From: Lachnospiraceae bacterium | GTDB lineage: Bacteria > Bacillota > Clostridia > Lachnospirales > Lachnospiraceae | Direction: 5' to 3' | Assembly: GCA_014804365.1 (NCBI GenBank) | Contig: JAAUZX010000026.1 | Location: 41,730-105,729, forward strand | Length of the DNA: 64,000 nucleotides | In this document: positions 43,617 through 52,060 of the stretch, one piece after another | Position numbering within the stretch: position 1 is the first letter of the stretch | Layout of the letters: every line of letters starts with the position of its first letter | Notes under the pieces: generated by a model | Databases searched by the model: none | The model's input: only the letters and a program-made list of their open reading frames with translations | Told to the model about the DNA's origin: nothing | Program-made: the position numbers and the translations under genes

Positions 43617-44717
43617 ATGAGAAAGATTGCATTTCATTTAAATTGTTTAGAGCAGGGCGGCGCGGAGCGTGTGGTCACGAATCTGGCGAATCAGTTTGCG
43701 AAAGAGGGATATGAGGTCATGATCGCCACGGAATGGTACGGCGAGAATGAATTTCAGATTGATTCTAAGGTGAGACGCGTTCATGTGGGACTGCGCGAGG
43801 GGGATGATAAGAAACACCGTCTCGTTCAATTCATGCTCCGCGTGAAGTATCTGAGGAAGTTTCTGAAAGAGGAGAAGCCGGATATTCTGATTCCTTTTGC
43901 GAGGAAAGCGCTCTACAGAGGTTTGATGGCAGCGTATTTTATCAAAATACCGGTGCTTATTTCTATCAGGACGGACCCGGCGGGACATTATGAGGAGCGG
44001 TCTGATAAGATACAGATTCCGCTGCTGTTTCCGCGGGCGGACGGGTGTGTCTTCCAGACAGAGGGAGCGAGAGACTTTTTCGCCCCAAGATTACAGAATA
44101 ATTCGCGGATCATCTTAAATCCTATTCATGATAAATATATCGGGGTGCCGATTCCGAAGGCACGGACCAAGACAGTGGTGCAGTCCGGCAGGCTGGTGGA
44201 CTTTAAGAATCAGCCTATGCTGATTCGGGCGTTTGTCAATGTGCACGCGAAGCATCCGGACTATGATATGAAAATATACGGTGGAGATTCCTTCGACGGA
44301 ACGAAAGAGATTCTGGAAGGGCTGATCGAGGAATACCATGCACGGGACTATATCCACCTTATGGGTGCCAGTGACAGTCTGGAGAAAGAGCTTACGGACG
44401 CTGCGCTGTTTGCCTTTACCTCGGACTGGGAAGGGCTTCCCAATGCCCTTATGGAAGCCATGGCGCTGGGGCTTCCCATTGTAGCCACGGACTGTCCGTG
44501 CGGCGGACCGCGGACGATTATGACTGACGGGGTGGACGGTCTGTTGATTCCCATCAAAGACCAGCAGGCGTTAGAGGACGGAATCAATCGTTTGATTGAG
44601 AATCCCGAACTGGCAGAGCAGCTTGGCAGCAATGCGCGCAAGATTGCAGAGAGGGCGAACAGCCAGGCGGTCTTCGAACAGTGGAGAGATTATATCGAGG
44701 AATTGTGCAAGGCTTAA
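43617..44717 (+). CDS. GT4 glycosyltransferase, PglH/PglJ-like
   Basis: 366 residues, GT-B fold. N-terminal KIAFHLNCLEQGGAERVVTNLA, KTVVQSGRLVDFKNQPMLIRAF, and DWEGLPNALMEAMALGLPIVATDCPCGGPRTI with the E-x7-E motif (about 268-285). The GGAERV start and CGGP region are found in PglJ/PglH-type HexNAc transferases of N-glycan and capsule clusters, so a HexNAc donor is a reasonable guess. The 3' end faces the minus-strand SGNH gene with only 12 bases between and no terminator visible. Confidence 0.88.
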   Translation: MRKIAFHLNCLEQGGAERVVTNLANQFAKEGYEVMIATEWYGENEFQIDSKVRRVHVGLREGDDKKHRLVQFMLRVKYLRKFLKEEKPDILIPFARKALYRGLMAAYFIKIPVLISIRTDPAGHYEERSDKIQIPLLFPRADGCVFQTEGARDFFAPRLQNNSRIILNPIHDKYIGVPIPKARTKTVVQSGRLVDFKNQPMLIRAFVNVHAKHPDYDMKIYGGDSFDGTKEILEGLIEEYHARDYIHLMGASDSLEKELTDAALFAFTSDWEGLPNALMEAMALGLPIVATDCPCGGPRTIMTDGVDGLLIPIKDQQALEDGINRLIENPELAEQLGSNARKIAERANSQAVFEQWRDYIEELCKA

Positions 44718-44729
44718 ACTGCGCAAGAC

Positions 44730-45698
44730 TTACTGAAGCATCCATTGCTTAAGATCATAAACCAGTTGTCTCGTGCGGAGGTCTGCGCCTTCATTAGTAA
44801 GATGATATTCCGTATCGTAGAAGTAATCATAATCTATAAAATAATCTCTGTAATCGGAAATGACGGGGCAGTCTACTGCTTCTTGCAGTTTGGTCTGAAA
44901 CTGTACATATTCTTCTGCGGGCGGCGTAAACTCACCATGGGCAATGGGGTATGCTGCGATCACCAGAGAGGCGCCGTGGTCTGACACGTATCGATTCAGT
45001 TCATTGAGCCGGTTAGTACATATTTCATTGACTTTGGGGACGCAAACGGATTTTTCGGTAAATGTGTAGCTTCTGGTTTTTCGTTCAAAAGTGACATCTC
45101 CATATTCATTAAAAGCAAACCGGCTGTAAACAGTTCCGAGATCCTGCTCATTTCCCTCTTTAGAAGCCCAAAGTGTCAAGGCTCTTTTGGCATATGTTGG
45201 GAATGAGAAATACATATCAGGGACGTCTTTCGGGCGTATAAGCCGCCATAACTGCGGGTGATTTTCAACAGCCAGCCATGTCGTGACCGGATCGGTAATT
45301 TTATCATGATCGGAGTATTCGGTATGTGCCACAATAATGATATCGCCTTCATTCAGATTCACTTTAGCCATTTCTTCGTGAAAAGCATTCCCCATACTGC
45401 CATGTAATCCCATATTGACTACAGGCATATCAAATGCCTCTTCCAGAATCTCAGAATTGATGCCAAAGGTGAGATTGGAATTGCCAATCAGTATGATTTT
45501 AGGTTCATCAATAGATTTCAGCCGTTCCATTTTATCGCATAAGGAAGCGGTGTAAGTGTAGCGGTACTGGGGCATGACAACAACGCCCATAAAGAAGACG
45601 AGCACTGTCAGAACACATAGTAGTTTCATGAGAAAACCAAGGGCTTCCGGCAACCTTTTTTTGTTAGAATTGGAAGTAGATAAATTGTGTCTGTTCAT
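44730..45698 (-). CDS. SGNH-hydrolase-like membrane-anchored protein, partner of MBOAT
   Basis: About 322 residues from the ATG at 45698, which has GGAG six bases upstream; the track start at 45719 is less likely. One N-terminal helix (about 20-42) is followed by an extracellular SGNH-like domain: IILIGNSNLTFGIN (Ser of block I) and a C-terminal DTEYHLTNEGADLRT (Asp-x2-His pair). DltD/AlgJ/AlgX-type proteins of this form complete O-acylation by taking the acyl group passed across the membrane by an MBOAT protein. The gene overlaps the MBOAT end by 35 bases, so they are coupled. Confidence 0.82.
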   Translation of the reverse strand: MNRHNLSTSNSNKKRLPEALGFLMKLLCVLTVLVFFMGVVVMPQYRYTYTASLCDKMERLKSIDEPKIILIGNSNLTFGINSEILEEAFDMPVVNMGLHGSMGNAFHEEMAKVNLNEGDIIIVAHTEYSDHDKITDPVTTWLAVENHPQLWRLIRPKDVPDMYFSFPTYAKRALTLWASKEGNEQDLGTVYSRFAFNEYGDVTFERKTRSYTFTEKSVCVPKVNEICTNRLNELNRYVSDHGASLVIAAYPIAHGEFTPPAEEYVQFQTKLQEAVDCPVISDYRDYFIDYDYFYDTEYHLTNEGADLRTRQLVYDLKQWMLQ

Positions 45699-47136
45699 AA
45701 GTATCTCCATAAGCTCCAAAGAAAATAATCATGCATAATGCCGCAATACTGATTAACCAGCGGAAAGCCGAACTCTGTTTGAAGAAAAAGGCTGTATAAG
45801 ATATTTTCTCCCGATAAATGATCGTATCAGTCCATAGCAGGATAAGCAGTGAGAGCGTGATGACAGCAAAAGTTTTTATGTCCGGAAAAAGGTCAAGGAA
45901 TCCGAAATTGAACAATTCCCGAATGCCGGGCTGTGTAACGGCATGACGGATCATGCTAAGAGCAGATGAAAGGTTCGGCATACAGAAGAACAGCCATGCG
46001 AAATCAATTAGGAGAAAAGTAATGACCCGGCTGCGCAAATGTGTGCTGAAACGGTTCTTTGCAGGCAGCTCGTGTCGGGACGCTTTTTTTATAACATTCT
46101 CTGCTATGATATAGAGGCCGTTCAGACCGCCCCAGATTACAAACGTCCATTCAGCACCGTGCCACAGACCGCTTAATAGAAAGACGATCATAGTATTGAC
46201 ATATTTGCGAAGAGTACCCTTTCGGTTGCCGCCAAGGGGAATATACAGATAATCTCTTAACCAGTTATTTAATGTGATATGCCATCTTGTCCAGAATTCA
46301 GACACACTTTCAGCGTGATATGGGGATTCAAAGTTATTACTTAATTGAAAACCAAGTATTCTTGCACTGCCGAGCGCAATATAGGAATAGCCGCCGAAAT
46401 CTCCGTAGATCTGGAAAGCGAAGAGTACCACGGCGAGAGCAATTTGCAGTCCGGAATAGTCCTGCCATGAGGCAAAGACAGGGTTGATAATGGCGGCAAT
46501 GTTATCTGATAACACCAATTTGAGAAACAAGCCCATAAGAATCAGGCTCAATCCCTCTTTTAAGTCAGACAGATGCAGATGAATCGGGGTGCGGAGCTGA
46601 TCTAAAATGGTTCCGGCACGCTCAATCGGTCCGGATACGAGTTTCGGGAAAAAAGCCAGATAGAAAGCAAATTTTATAGCATTTCTTTCAACGGGAATCG
46701 TCTGTCGATAAATGTCCACAGTATAACTGATAGATTGAAAAAGTATGAAAGAAATCCCCAGCGGTGGCAGAATACCTTCAATAACTGTAAGGATATCTGT
46801 TTGAAATAATGCTGTAATATGTTTTAGGTTATCCAAAAGAAAACCTGTATACTTGAAATAGCACAGAATTCCCAAATCAATAATAATAGTAAGCACAAAC
46901 AAGCTTTTTGCCAGGATAGCTTTGTTACGGCGCCTCGCTTGGTCGATTCCGATGCCGCTCAGCCAAGCCAGGAGAGTAATTCCTAGTAGTAAAGGGACAT
47001 AGCACGCATTTGCACAATAATAAAAGAAATAGCTGGCAGCCAGCAGCCAAATATACCGAAATTTATTTGGAAGTACTATATATATGGTATAGACGACCAA
47101 AAAAAATAGGAGATATTGAAAAGAATGAAATGCCAT
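45664..47136 (-). CDS. MBOAT O-acyltransferase (AlgI/DltB-like)
   Basis: About 490 residues. The ATG at 47136 is preceded by GGAG at seven bases; the track GTG at 47154 is upstream of that site. About ten or eleven helices. PPLGISFILFQSISYTVDIYRQ, FFPKLVSGPIER, YGDFGGYSYIALG, FWTRWHITLNNWLRDYLYIPLGGNRKG and the catalytic His in LLSGLWHGAEWTFVIWG (near residue 330) are classic MBOAT motifs. It moves an acyl (usually acetyl) group across the membrane for O-acetylation of the glycan with the SGNH partner encoded next. This two-gene unit is the only complete minus-strand block and has its own promoter. Confidence 0.93.
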   Translation of the reverse strand: MAFHSFQYLLFFLVVYTIYIVLPNKFRYIWLLAASYFFYYCANACYVPLLLGITLLAWLSGIGIDQARRRNKAILAKSLFVLTIIIDLGILCYFKYTGFLLDNLKHITALFQTDILTVIEGILPPLGISFILFQSISYTVDIYRQTIPVERNAIKFAFYLAFFPKLVSGPIERAGTILDQLRTPIHLHLSDLKEGLSLILMGLFLKLVLSDNIAAIINPVFASWQDYSGLQIALAVVLFAFQIYGDFGGYSYIALGSARILGFQLSNNFESPYHAESVSEFWTRWHITLNNWLRDYLYIPLGGNRKGTLRKYVNTMIVFLLSGLWHGAEWTFVIWGGLNGLYIIAENVIKKASRHELPAKNRFSTHLRSRVITFLLIDFAWLFFCMPNLSSALSMIRHAVTQPGIRELFNFGFLDLFPDIKTFAVITLSLLILLWTDTIIYREKISYTAFFFKQSSAFRWLISIAALCMIIFFGAYGDTYEQTQFIYFQF

Positions 47137-47167
47137 ACGCATGCTCCGATTCACATTTTATATTTAT

Positions 47168-47195
47168 ATTTTATCAGATTTCCGTAAAATGACAA
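47168..47195 (-). promoter_or_regulatory. Candidate promoter of the MBOAT/SGNH unit
   Basis: On the minus strand TTGTCA (47195-47190), a 16-base spacer, and TAAAAT (47173-47168) lie about 30 bases before the MBOAT start. It is one of a back-to-back promoter pair in this divergent gap. Confidence 0.62.
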
Positions 47196-47224
47196 TATGA
47201 GTTTAGGCGCTTCGACGTAACTTC

Positions 47225-47253
47225 TTGCCACATTTAAGGATAACGGGTATAAT
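47225..47253 (+). promoter_or_regulatory. Candidate promoter of the deacetylase-like/asnB unit
   Basis: TTGCCA, 17 bases, then a perfect TATAAT (47248-47253) about 85 bases before the start at 47338. It matches a housekeeping promoter well and is divergent from the MBOAT promoter. Confidence 0.75.
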
Positions 47254-47337
47254 GAAGTAATATCATAGGTGGTTTTATGATATGTGTGGTGTGTATAGTA
47301 TAAATCGGCACAATATAGAACAAAGAGGGAAAATACC

Positions 47338-48096
47338 ATGTTTTCATACGACGATTACAGACAGATTATCAGGATCATACAGTCTACCGGGAGGCAATGC
47401 GGCTATGCGGATGCTCTTGGAAAAGACAAATTCATCATTATGCGCCACGATGTGGAATACAGCGTGGACAGGGCTTATCAGTTGGCTAAGGTGGAACAGA
47501 GTATGGATTTCGTCTCCACATTCTTTTTCCAGTGGACAAATAATACTTATAATATTCTTTCCAGAAAAAATATGGATATGATCAAGGATATGCATGAGAG
47601 AGGACAACATATCGGGCTGCATTTTGCATTAAACGGTATGACGAATATGCAGCAAATTCGCGGACGCATTAAGATGGAGATGGAGATCTTAAGCGAGATG
47701 TTCGGATTCGAGATCACGGAATTCTCGGTGCACAGGCCGTCTAAGGACATCCTGCGGGAGAATATTAAGCTGGACGGTATTTTAAATGCATATCAGGATG
47801 ACTTCTTTACGTTCGCGGACAGAATCGATGAGAGTACATCTTTAAATGTGAAATATATGTCAGACGCAAATCATATTTGGCGTTACGGATATCCGGATGA
47901 GGAGAATATCAAGGGGTACGATAAGGTGCAGATCCTGACTCATCCTTTCGCATGGAGTAAGAAGGGATGCGGTAACTTCGACAACTACAGGGATCTGCTG
48001 CAGGAGAAGTACATAGAACTGGTAGAATCCGTGGATAATGAATGTAAAGATTTCGGTGAGTATCGGGAGTATTTCTTGGAGAAGAATGTACGTTGA
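47338..48096 (+). CDS. Polysaccharide deacetylase-like (NodB-fold) protein
   Basis: 252 residues without signal peptide. KFIIMRHDVEYSVDRAYQLAKVE (about 31-53) carries the HD start of a NodB/CE4-type barrel, FVSTFFFQWTNNTYN and GQHIGLHFAL (about 96-105) correspond to later barrel strands with a His, and ILTHPFAW near 201-208 provides another His. Several canonical CE4 catalytic residues cannot be clearly placed, so activity is uncertain. Proteins of this kind are often found in polysaccharide clusters next to AsnB-type genes. Ribosome site AGAGGG. Confidence 0.75.
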   Translation: MFSYDDYRQIIRIIQSTGRQCGYADALGKDKFIIMRHDVEYSVDRAYQLAKVEQSMDFVSTFFFQWTNNTYNILSRKNMDMIKDMHERGQHIGLHFALNGMTNMQQIRGRIKMEMEILSEMFGFEITEFSVHRPSKDILRENIKLDGILNAYQDDFFTFADRIDESTSLNVKYMSDANHIWRYGYPDEENIKGYDKVQILTHPFAWSKKGCGNFDNYRDLLQEKYIELVESVDNECKDFGEYREYFLEKNVR

Positions 48097-48144
48097 TAGG
48101 GTAAGATGTAATGTGATAATTAAGTGATATCGGATGGGAAATAT

Positions 48145-50055
48145 ATGTGTGGAATATGCGGTTATATCAGTAAAAAGAGGATAACAATAAATCAGTTGAT
48201 AGACATGAACGATACGATGTATCACAGAGGACCGGACGACAGCGGCGCGGAAGTCTATGAGATGACGGGGGGACGGAGGGTCGGGTTTGCGCAGAGGCGG
48301 CTTTCCATTCTGGACCTGTCTGCGTTGGGGCACCAGCCCATGCATTCTGTGGATCAGCGGATCAGCGTAGTATATAATGGTGAAATTTATAATTATAGGG
48401 AACTGAGAGAAGAATTGGCGGACTATCCCTTCCGGTCCAACTGTGATACGGAGGTCATCATAGCCGCCTATTTAAAATGGGGCATTCGGTGCGTGGAGCG
48501 TTTCAACGGAATGTTTGCGATCGCGTTGTTTGACAGGCAGACACAGGAAGTATATCTGATACGTGACCGCATTGGCAAGAAGCCCCTTTATTATTGGTAT
48601 GAAGACGGTAATCTGGTATTTGCCTCAGAGTTAAAACCGATCATGAAATGTCCGGGTTTTACGGGTGAGATTGATCGCCGCGTATTGTCCCGCTATCTGT
48701 TCCAACAGTATATCAATGCGCCGGAGAGTATTTACCGGAATGTATATAAGCTGGAGCCAGGGGCGGTCCTGCGGTTTACGGAGGGAAATATCAACACATG
48801 GAAATACTGGGATGTCAGTAAAGTGTACCGGGAAGCTGTGGGAAATCAGATCAAAGATTACGAGGAAGCGAAGGCATGCTTGAAGGAAGCGCTGCAGAAG
48901 TCCGTGCGTGCCCGTATGATCGCTGATGTGCCGTTAGGGTCTTTCTTAAGCGGCGGATATGATTCTTCGCTGGTCACTGCCATTGCGCAGGAATGCTCGG
49001 ATAGTCCGGTGAAGACTTTCTCCATCGGTTTTCATGAGGAAAAGTATAATGAGGCCAAGTATGCCAAGGCAGTAGCGGATTATCTGGGGACAAACCACAC
49101 GGAGCTCTATATTGATGAGCGGGACATGTTTGATCTGGTGGAGAGCATACCGGTGTACTATGATGAGCCGTTTGCAGACAGTTCGCAGATTGCCACAATG
49201 ATGGTGTCCAAACTGGCAAAAGAGCATGTGACGGTGGCACTGTCGGGAGACGGCGGCGATGAGTTCTTCTGCGGTTATAATATTTATCAAAATGTGGCGC
49301 AGGCGCAGAAGCTGGATGTACTTGGAGCAATGGTGCACGGTGTGTGTCATCTTCCGATACTGAAGCAGCTGCATATGGCGGACAGGCTGCCCTTCAAGGT
49401 GCGCGTAATCGCGGGCAACAGGGAGAGAGAGAGTAAGACTCAGTTTGGTGCGGGCAATTATCTGGTTCGTGCAAAAGCGATGGTACAGGAAACGCGAGGA
49501 GGAAAGAACGGTCAGAGAGAAGAAGCGCTTCCCATCCATTATCTGTTTGAGAGCCGTTACAATGTGAAGGACTGGCAGATCAGGAGAATGCTTCTTGATA
49601 TGGACACATATCTTCCGGGGGACATTCTCTGTAAAGTGGATCGAGCTTCCATGAAATATTCTCTGGAAGCTCGCTGCCCGATTTTAGATACAGATGTTAT
49701 GGAATTGTCTTACAGGATTCCGCATGCATTTAAATATGCCGATGGAGATAAAAAACATATCCTGAAAGATATCGCCTATGATTATATTCCGAAGGAACTT
49801 TTGGAGAGACCTAAAGTGGGATTCGGGGTTCCGCTGGACAAATGGCTGCGGGGACCGCTTAAAGAACAGCTGTTAGGTTACAGCAGTTACGATTATTTGA
49901 AACGACAGGATATTTTCGATGCGAAGTATGTTTCAGACATGATCGAGCAGTATGTCAGGACAGGAGATGCGGGTCCCGCGACGGGAGCGAACTACTCCAA
50001 ATTGACATGGTCCTTCTTCGTATTCCAACAGTGGTATCAGACGTATCACGAGTGA
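48145..50055 (+). CDS. asnB: Asparagine synthetase B-type glutamine amidotransferase
   Basis: 636 residues from the ATG at 48145, giving the mature N-terminal Cys2 (MCGICGY) needed as the glutaminase nucleophile. HRGPDDSG, AQRRLSILDLSALGHQPM and YNGEIYNYRELR mark the glutaminase domain (about 1-210). The synthetase domain has LGSFLSGGYDSSLVTAI (PPi loop) and ALSGDGGDEFFCGYN. AsnB-like genes in surface-glycan loci (WbpS/WbtH type) often amidate hexuronic acids such as GalNAcA, and UDP-GalNAcA genes are present at 30.8-34.5 kb. Either cellular asparagine synthesis or sugar amidation is possible. Confidence 0.9.
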   Translation: MCGICGYISKKRITINQLIDMNDTMYHRGPDDSGAEVYEMTGGRRVGFAQRRLSILDLSALGHQPMHSVDQRISVVYNGEIYNYRELREELADYPFRSNCDTEVIIAAYLKWGIRCVERFNGMFAIALFDRQTQEVYLIRDRIGKKPLYYWYEDGNLVFASELKPIMKCPGFTGEIDRRVLSRYLFQQYINAPESIYRNVYKLEPGAVLRFTEGNINTWKYWDVSKVYREAVGNQIKDYEEAKACLKEALQKSVRARMIADVPLGSFLSGGYDSSLVTAIAQECSDSPVKTFSIGFHEEKYNEAKYAKAVADYLGTNHTELYIDERDMFDLVESIPVYYDEPFADSSQIATMMVSKLAKEHVTVALSGDGGDEFFCGYNIYQNVAQAQKLDVLGAMVHGVCHLPILKQLHMADRLPFKVRVIAGNRERESKTQFGAGNYLVRAKAMVQETRGGKNGQREEALPIHYLFESRYNVKDWQIRRMLLDMDTYLPGDILCKVDRASMKYSLEARCPILDTDVMELSYRIPHAFKYADGDKKHILKDIAYDYIPKELLERPKVGFGVPLDKWLRGPLKEQLLGYSSYDYLKRQDIFDAKYVSDMIEQYVRTGDAGPATGANYSKLTWSFFVFQQWYQTYHE

Positions 50056-50294
50056 AAAATGGCGATTGTATAACTTTCGGAATACTATAAAAGATAAAAT
50101 AACGCAATAAAATAGTGATTTTTAGCGAAATAAGCGGTCAGAAAACGGGATAAATTGTCGATGCAATTTAAAATCCAAAAATAAAAATAAATTTAACAAA
50201 AGTGTTGTTTTAAAAGGATTTTGCAAGAAAAAAGAAGAAAAAATGCAGAAAAACTCTTTTTAGATAAAATTATGAAGGATTTTATTCAAAACGC

Positions 50295-51410
50295 ATGAAA
50301 ACGAGTCTGGAAAAAAAACACATTGCTTTTTATATTGGGTCTTTGCATAAGGGAGGAGCCGAAAGAGTCTTCGTAAATCTGGCAGAATTTTTCCTGGGAG
50401 AGGGATATCGAGTGACAATGGTCACCCAATATCAGTATCCGAGTGAGGAAGAATATATTTTGCCGGGAGAGATCAAACGGGTGCTCTCCGACCTGACTTT
50501 AGAAGAATTAAATAACAGTCGAATCTTGAATTTTATAAATCGGGTCCGTAAACTGCATCGAATTTGGAAAAATGAAAACCCGGATCTTGTACTTTCCTGT
50601 ATCGGTAAAAATAATTTCATGACAGTTGTTACTACCATGTTTACCAAGACCAGACCGGTAGTGTCGGTGGTGGGTGAGGCGAAAGAGGAGTACCCGAACC
50701 GATTGATGCGTCTGCTCGCCAATTTATTATTTCCTCTTGCGGATGGTATCATCTTACAGACGACGCGATCAAAATTCTTTTTTAATAAGAAGATACAAAA
50801 TCTGGCGGTCATTCTGCCCAACTCTCTGAACCCTGATTTTATCAGACCCAGATATGAGGGAGAGCGGGATAAGCGTATCGTTTCGGTTGGACGTCTGGAC
50901 GCCAATAAGAATCATGAGATGATGATACGTGCCTTCGCGGCGATTCAGGACAGATATCCGGAATATACGCTGACCATATACGGAGAAGGCGAGCTGCGGA
51001 CTTATCTGGAGAATCTGGCAAAAGAACTGGGAGTATCCGGCCGCGTATCGCTGGCGGGAGTGATTCCCGATGTGGCGGTGCAGATCGAGCGGGCATCGCT
51101 TTTCCTGCTGACATCTTATTCCGAGGGTGTGTCTAATGCGCTGATTGAAGCGTTGGCGACGGGGCTGCCGGTGATTTCTACGGATGTACCCAGCGGCGGA
51201 ACGGTGGAATTAATGGAGGATGGAGTGAATGGGGTGATTATTCCGACTGGGGATCAACGGGCGTTGGAAGTGGCGATGGATCGGGTGCTTAGTGATCCGG
51301 CATATGCGGACAGGCTTGGCAGGGAGGCGGCTAAGATTCAGGAGAGGTTGGAGCCTGATAGGGTGAATCGGATGTGGATGGAGTATTTTGAGGGGATTAT
51401 GGAGAAATAA
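50295..51410 (+). CDS. GT4 glycosyltransferase
   Basis: 371 residues, GT-B fold. N-terminal HIAFYIGSLHKGGAERVFVNLAEF, IVSVGRLDANKNHEMMIRAFA, and SYSEGVSNALIEALATGLPVISTDVPSGGTVEL with the E-x7-E motif (about 277-300). Similar to the GT4 at 43617 and to PglJ-like enzymes. A 239-base AT-rich gap without recognisable gene precedes it, and the ribosome site is weak (AAGGA far upstream). It is followed by the hairpin elements B and C, a break in the operon. Confidence 0.88.
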   Translation: MKTSLEKKHIAFYIGSLHKGGAERVFVNLAEFFLGEGYRVTMVTQYQYPSEEEYILPGEIKRVLSDLTLEELNNSRILNFINRVRKLHRIWKNENPDLVLSCIGKNNFMTVVTTMFTKTRPVVSVVGEAKEEYPNRLMRLLANLLFPLADGIILQTTRSKFFFNKKIQNLAVILPNSLNPDFIRPRYEGERDKRIVSVGRLDANKNHEMMIRAFAAIQDRYPEYTLTIYGEGELRTYLENLAKELGVSGRVSLAGVIPDVAVQIERASLFLLTSYSEGVSNALIEALATGLPVISTDVPSGGTVELMEDGVNGVIIPTGDQRALEVAMDRVLSDPAYADRLGREAAKIQERLEPDRVNRMWMEYFEGIMEK

Positions 51411-51514
51411 CGCGCAATATATTGAATTGTGAATTAACTTATTGACTGCTATAGCGGGCGTTATGGGATGTGCTGTATAAAATGGTGGTTTGTATTGGAA
51501 TGGATAGTTGGGTT

Positions 51515-51691
51515 ATCTAAGCCGGACGCGCAGATGAAAGTTAATATCTACGGAGCCGCGCTTTCGCTCCGTAAAAAGCGTAGCGGACACTAAGCTCGAA
51601 AGTTGCGTTGCAACTTTATACCTCGCTAAGTGCCGACGCTTTTTAAGGGGCTCCTTAAGATATTAACTTCCCTCTGCGCTGGGTATTGGAT
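51515..51691. repeat. Long hairpin element, copy B
   Basis: Outer arms 51528-51557 (GCGCAGATGAAAGTTAAT...) and 51647-51679 (...ATTAACTTCCCTCTGCGC) are complementary. Compared with copy A, the arm pair C-G in gaagCtaat/attaGcttc becomes T-A in aaagTtaat/attaActtc, a compensatory change. The core has GCGCTTTCGCTC, the small hairpin AAGTTGC-GT-TGCAACTT (also compensatory against copy A), flanks CACTAAGCTCG / CCTCGCTAAGTG and the inner pair AAAAAGCGT / ACGCTTTTT. It lies in the 650-base gene-free gap 51411-52060. Confidence 0.85.
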
Positions 51692-51710
51692 GAGCATAGG
51701 GCATTAGATT

Positions 51711-51880
51711 AAAACGGACGCGCGGAACAGTATATATTTACCCTAAGGACGCGCTTTCGCTCGGTTCCAAACGCAGCGGTACTAAGCTCGTGAGTTGCGC
51801 TGCAACTCATAACCTCGCTAAGTGCCGGTGTTTTCCAACGGTCCTTATGGTAAATATATACTGCTCCACGCTGTATACCT
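51711..51880. repeat. Long hairpin element, copy C, with unrelated arms
   Basis: The core is shared with A and B (GCGCTTTCGCTC, TACTAAGCTCGTGAGTTGC, CCTCGCTAAGTGCC). The outer arms are a different sequence: 51720-51750 (GCGCGGAACAGTATATATTT...) pairs with 51841-51871 (...AAATATATACTGCTCCACGC), with only three mismatches or G-T pairs. It follows copy B after about 20 bases in the same orientation. The rest of the gap (51881-52060) is AT-rich, with no gene and no clear promoter. Confidence 0.83.
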
Positions 51881-52060
51881 AAAAAAATTTTAGTGGGATA
51901 ATGTCTTATCTGAATGATACTTATACAATTATTGTAAAGAGCTATCTTAGATATGATTTTGAAAGATTATGACGGCATAAATTGGCGATTGAAAGTGTTA
52001 TATAACAATAGAAATATTAAAATTACATTTAATATTCTGGAGAAAACGAGAAAATAACGC

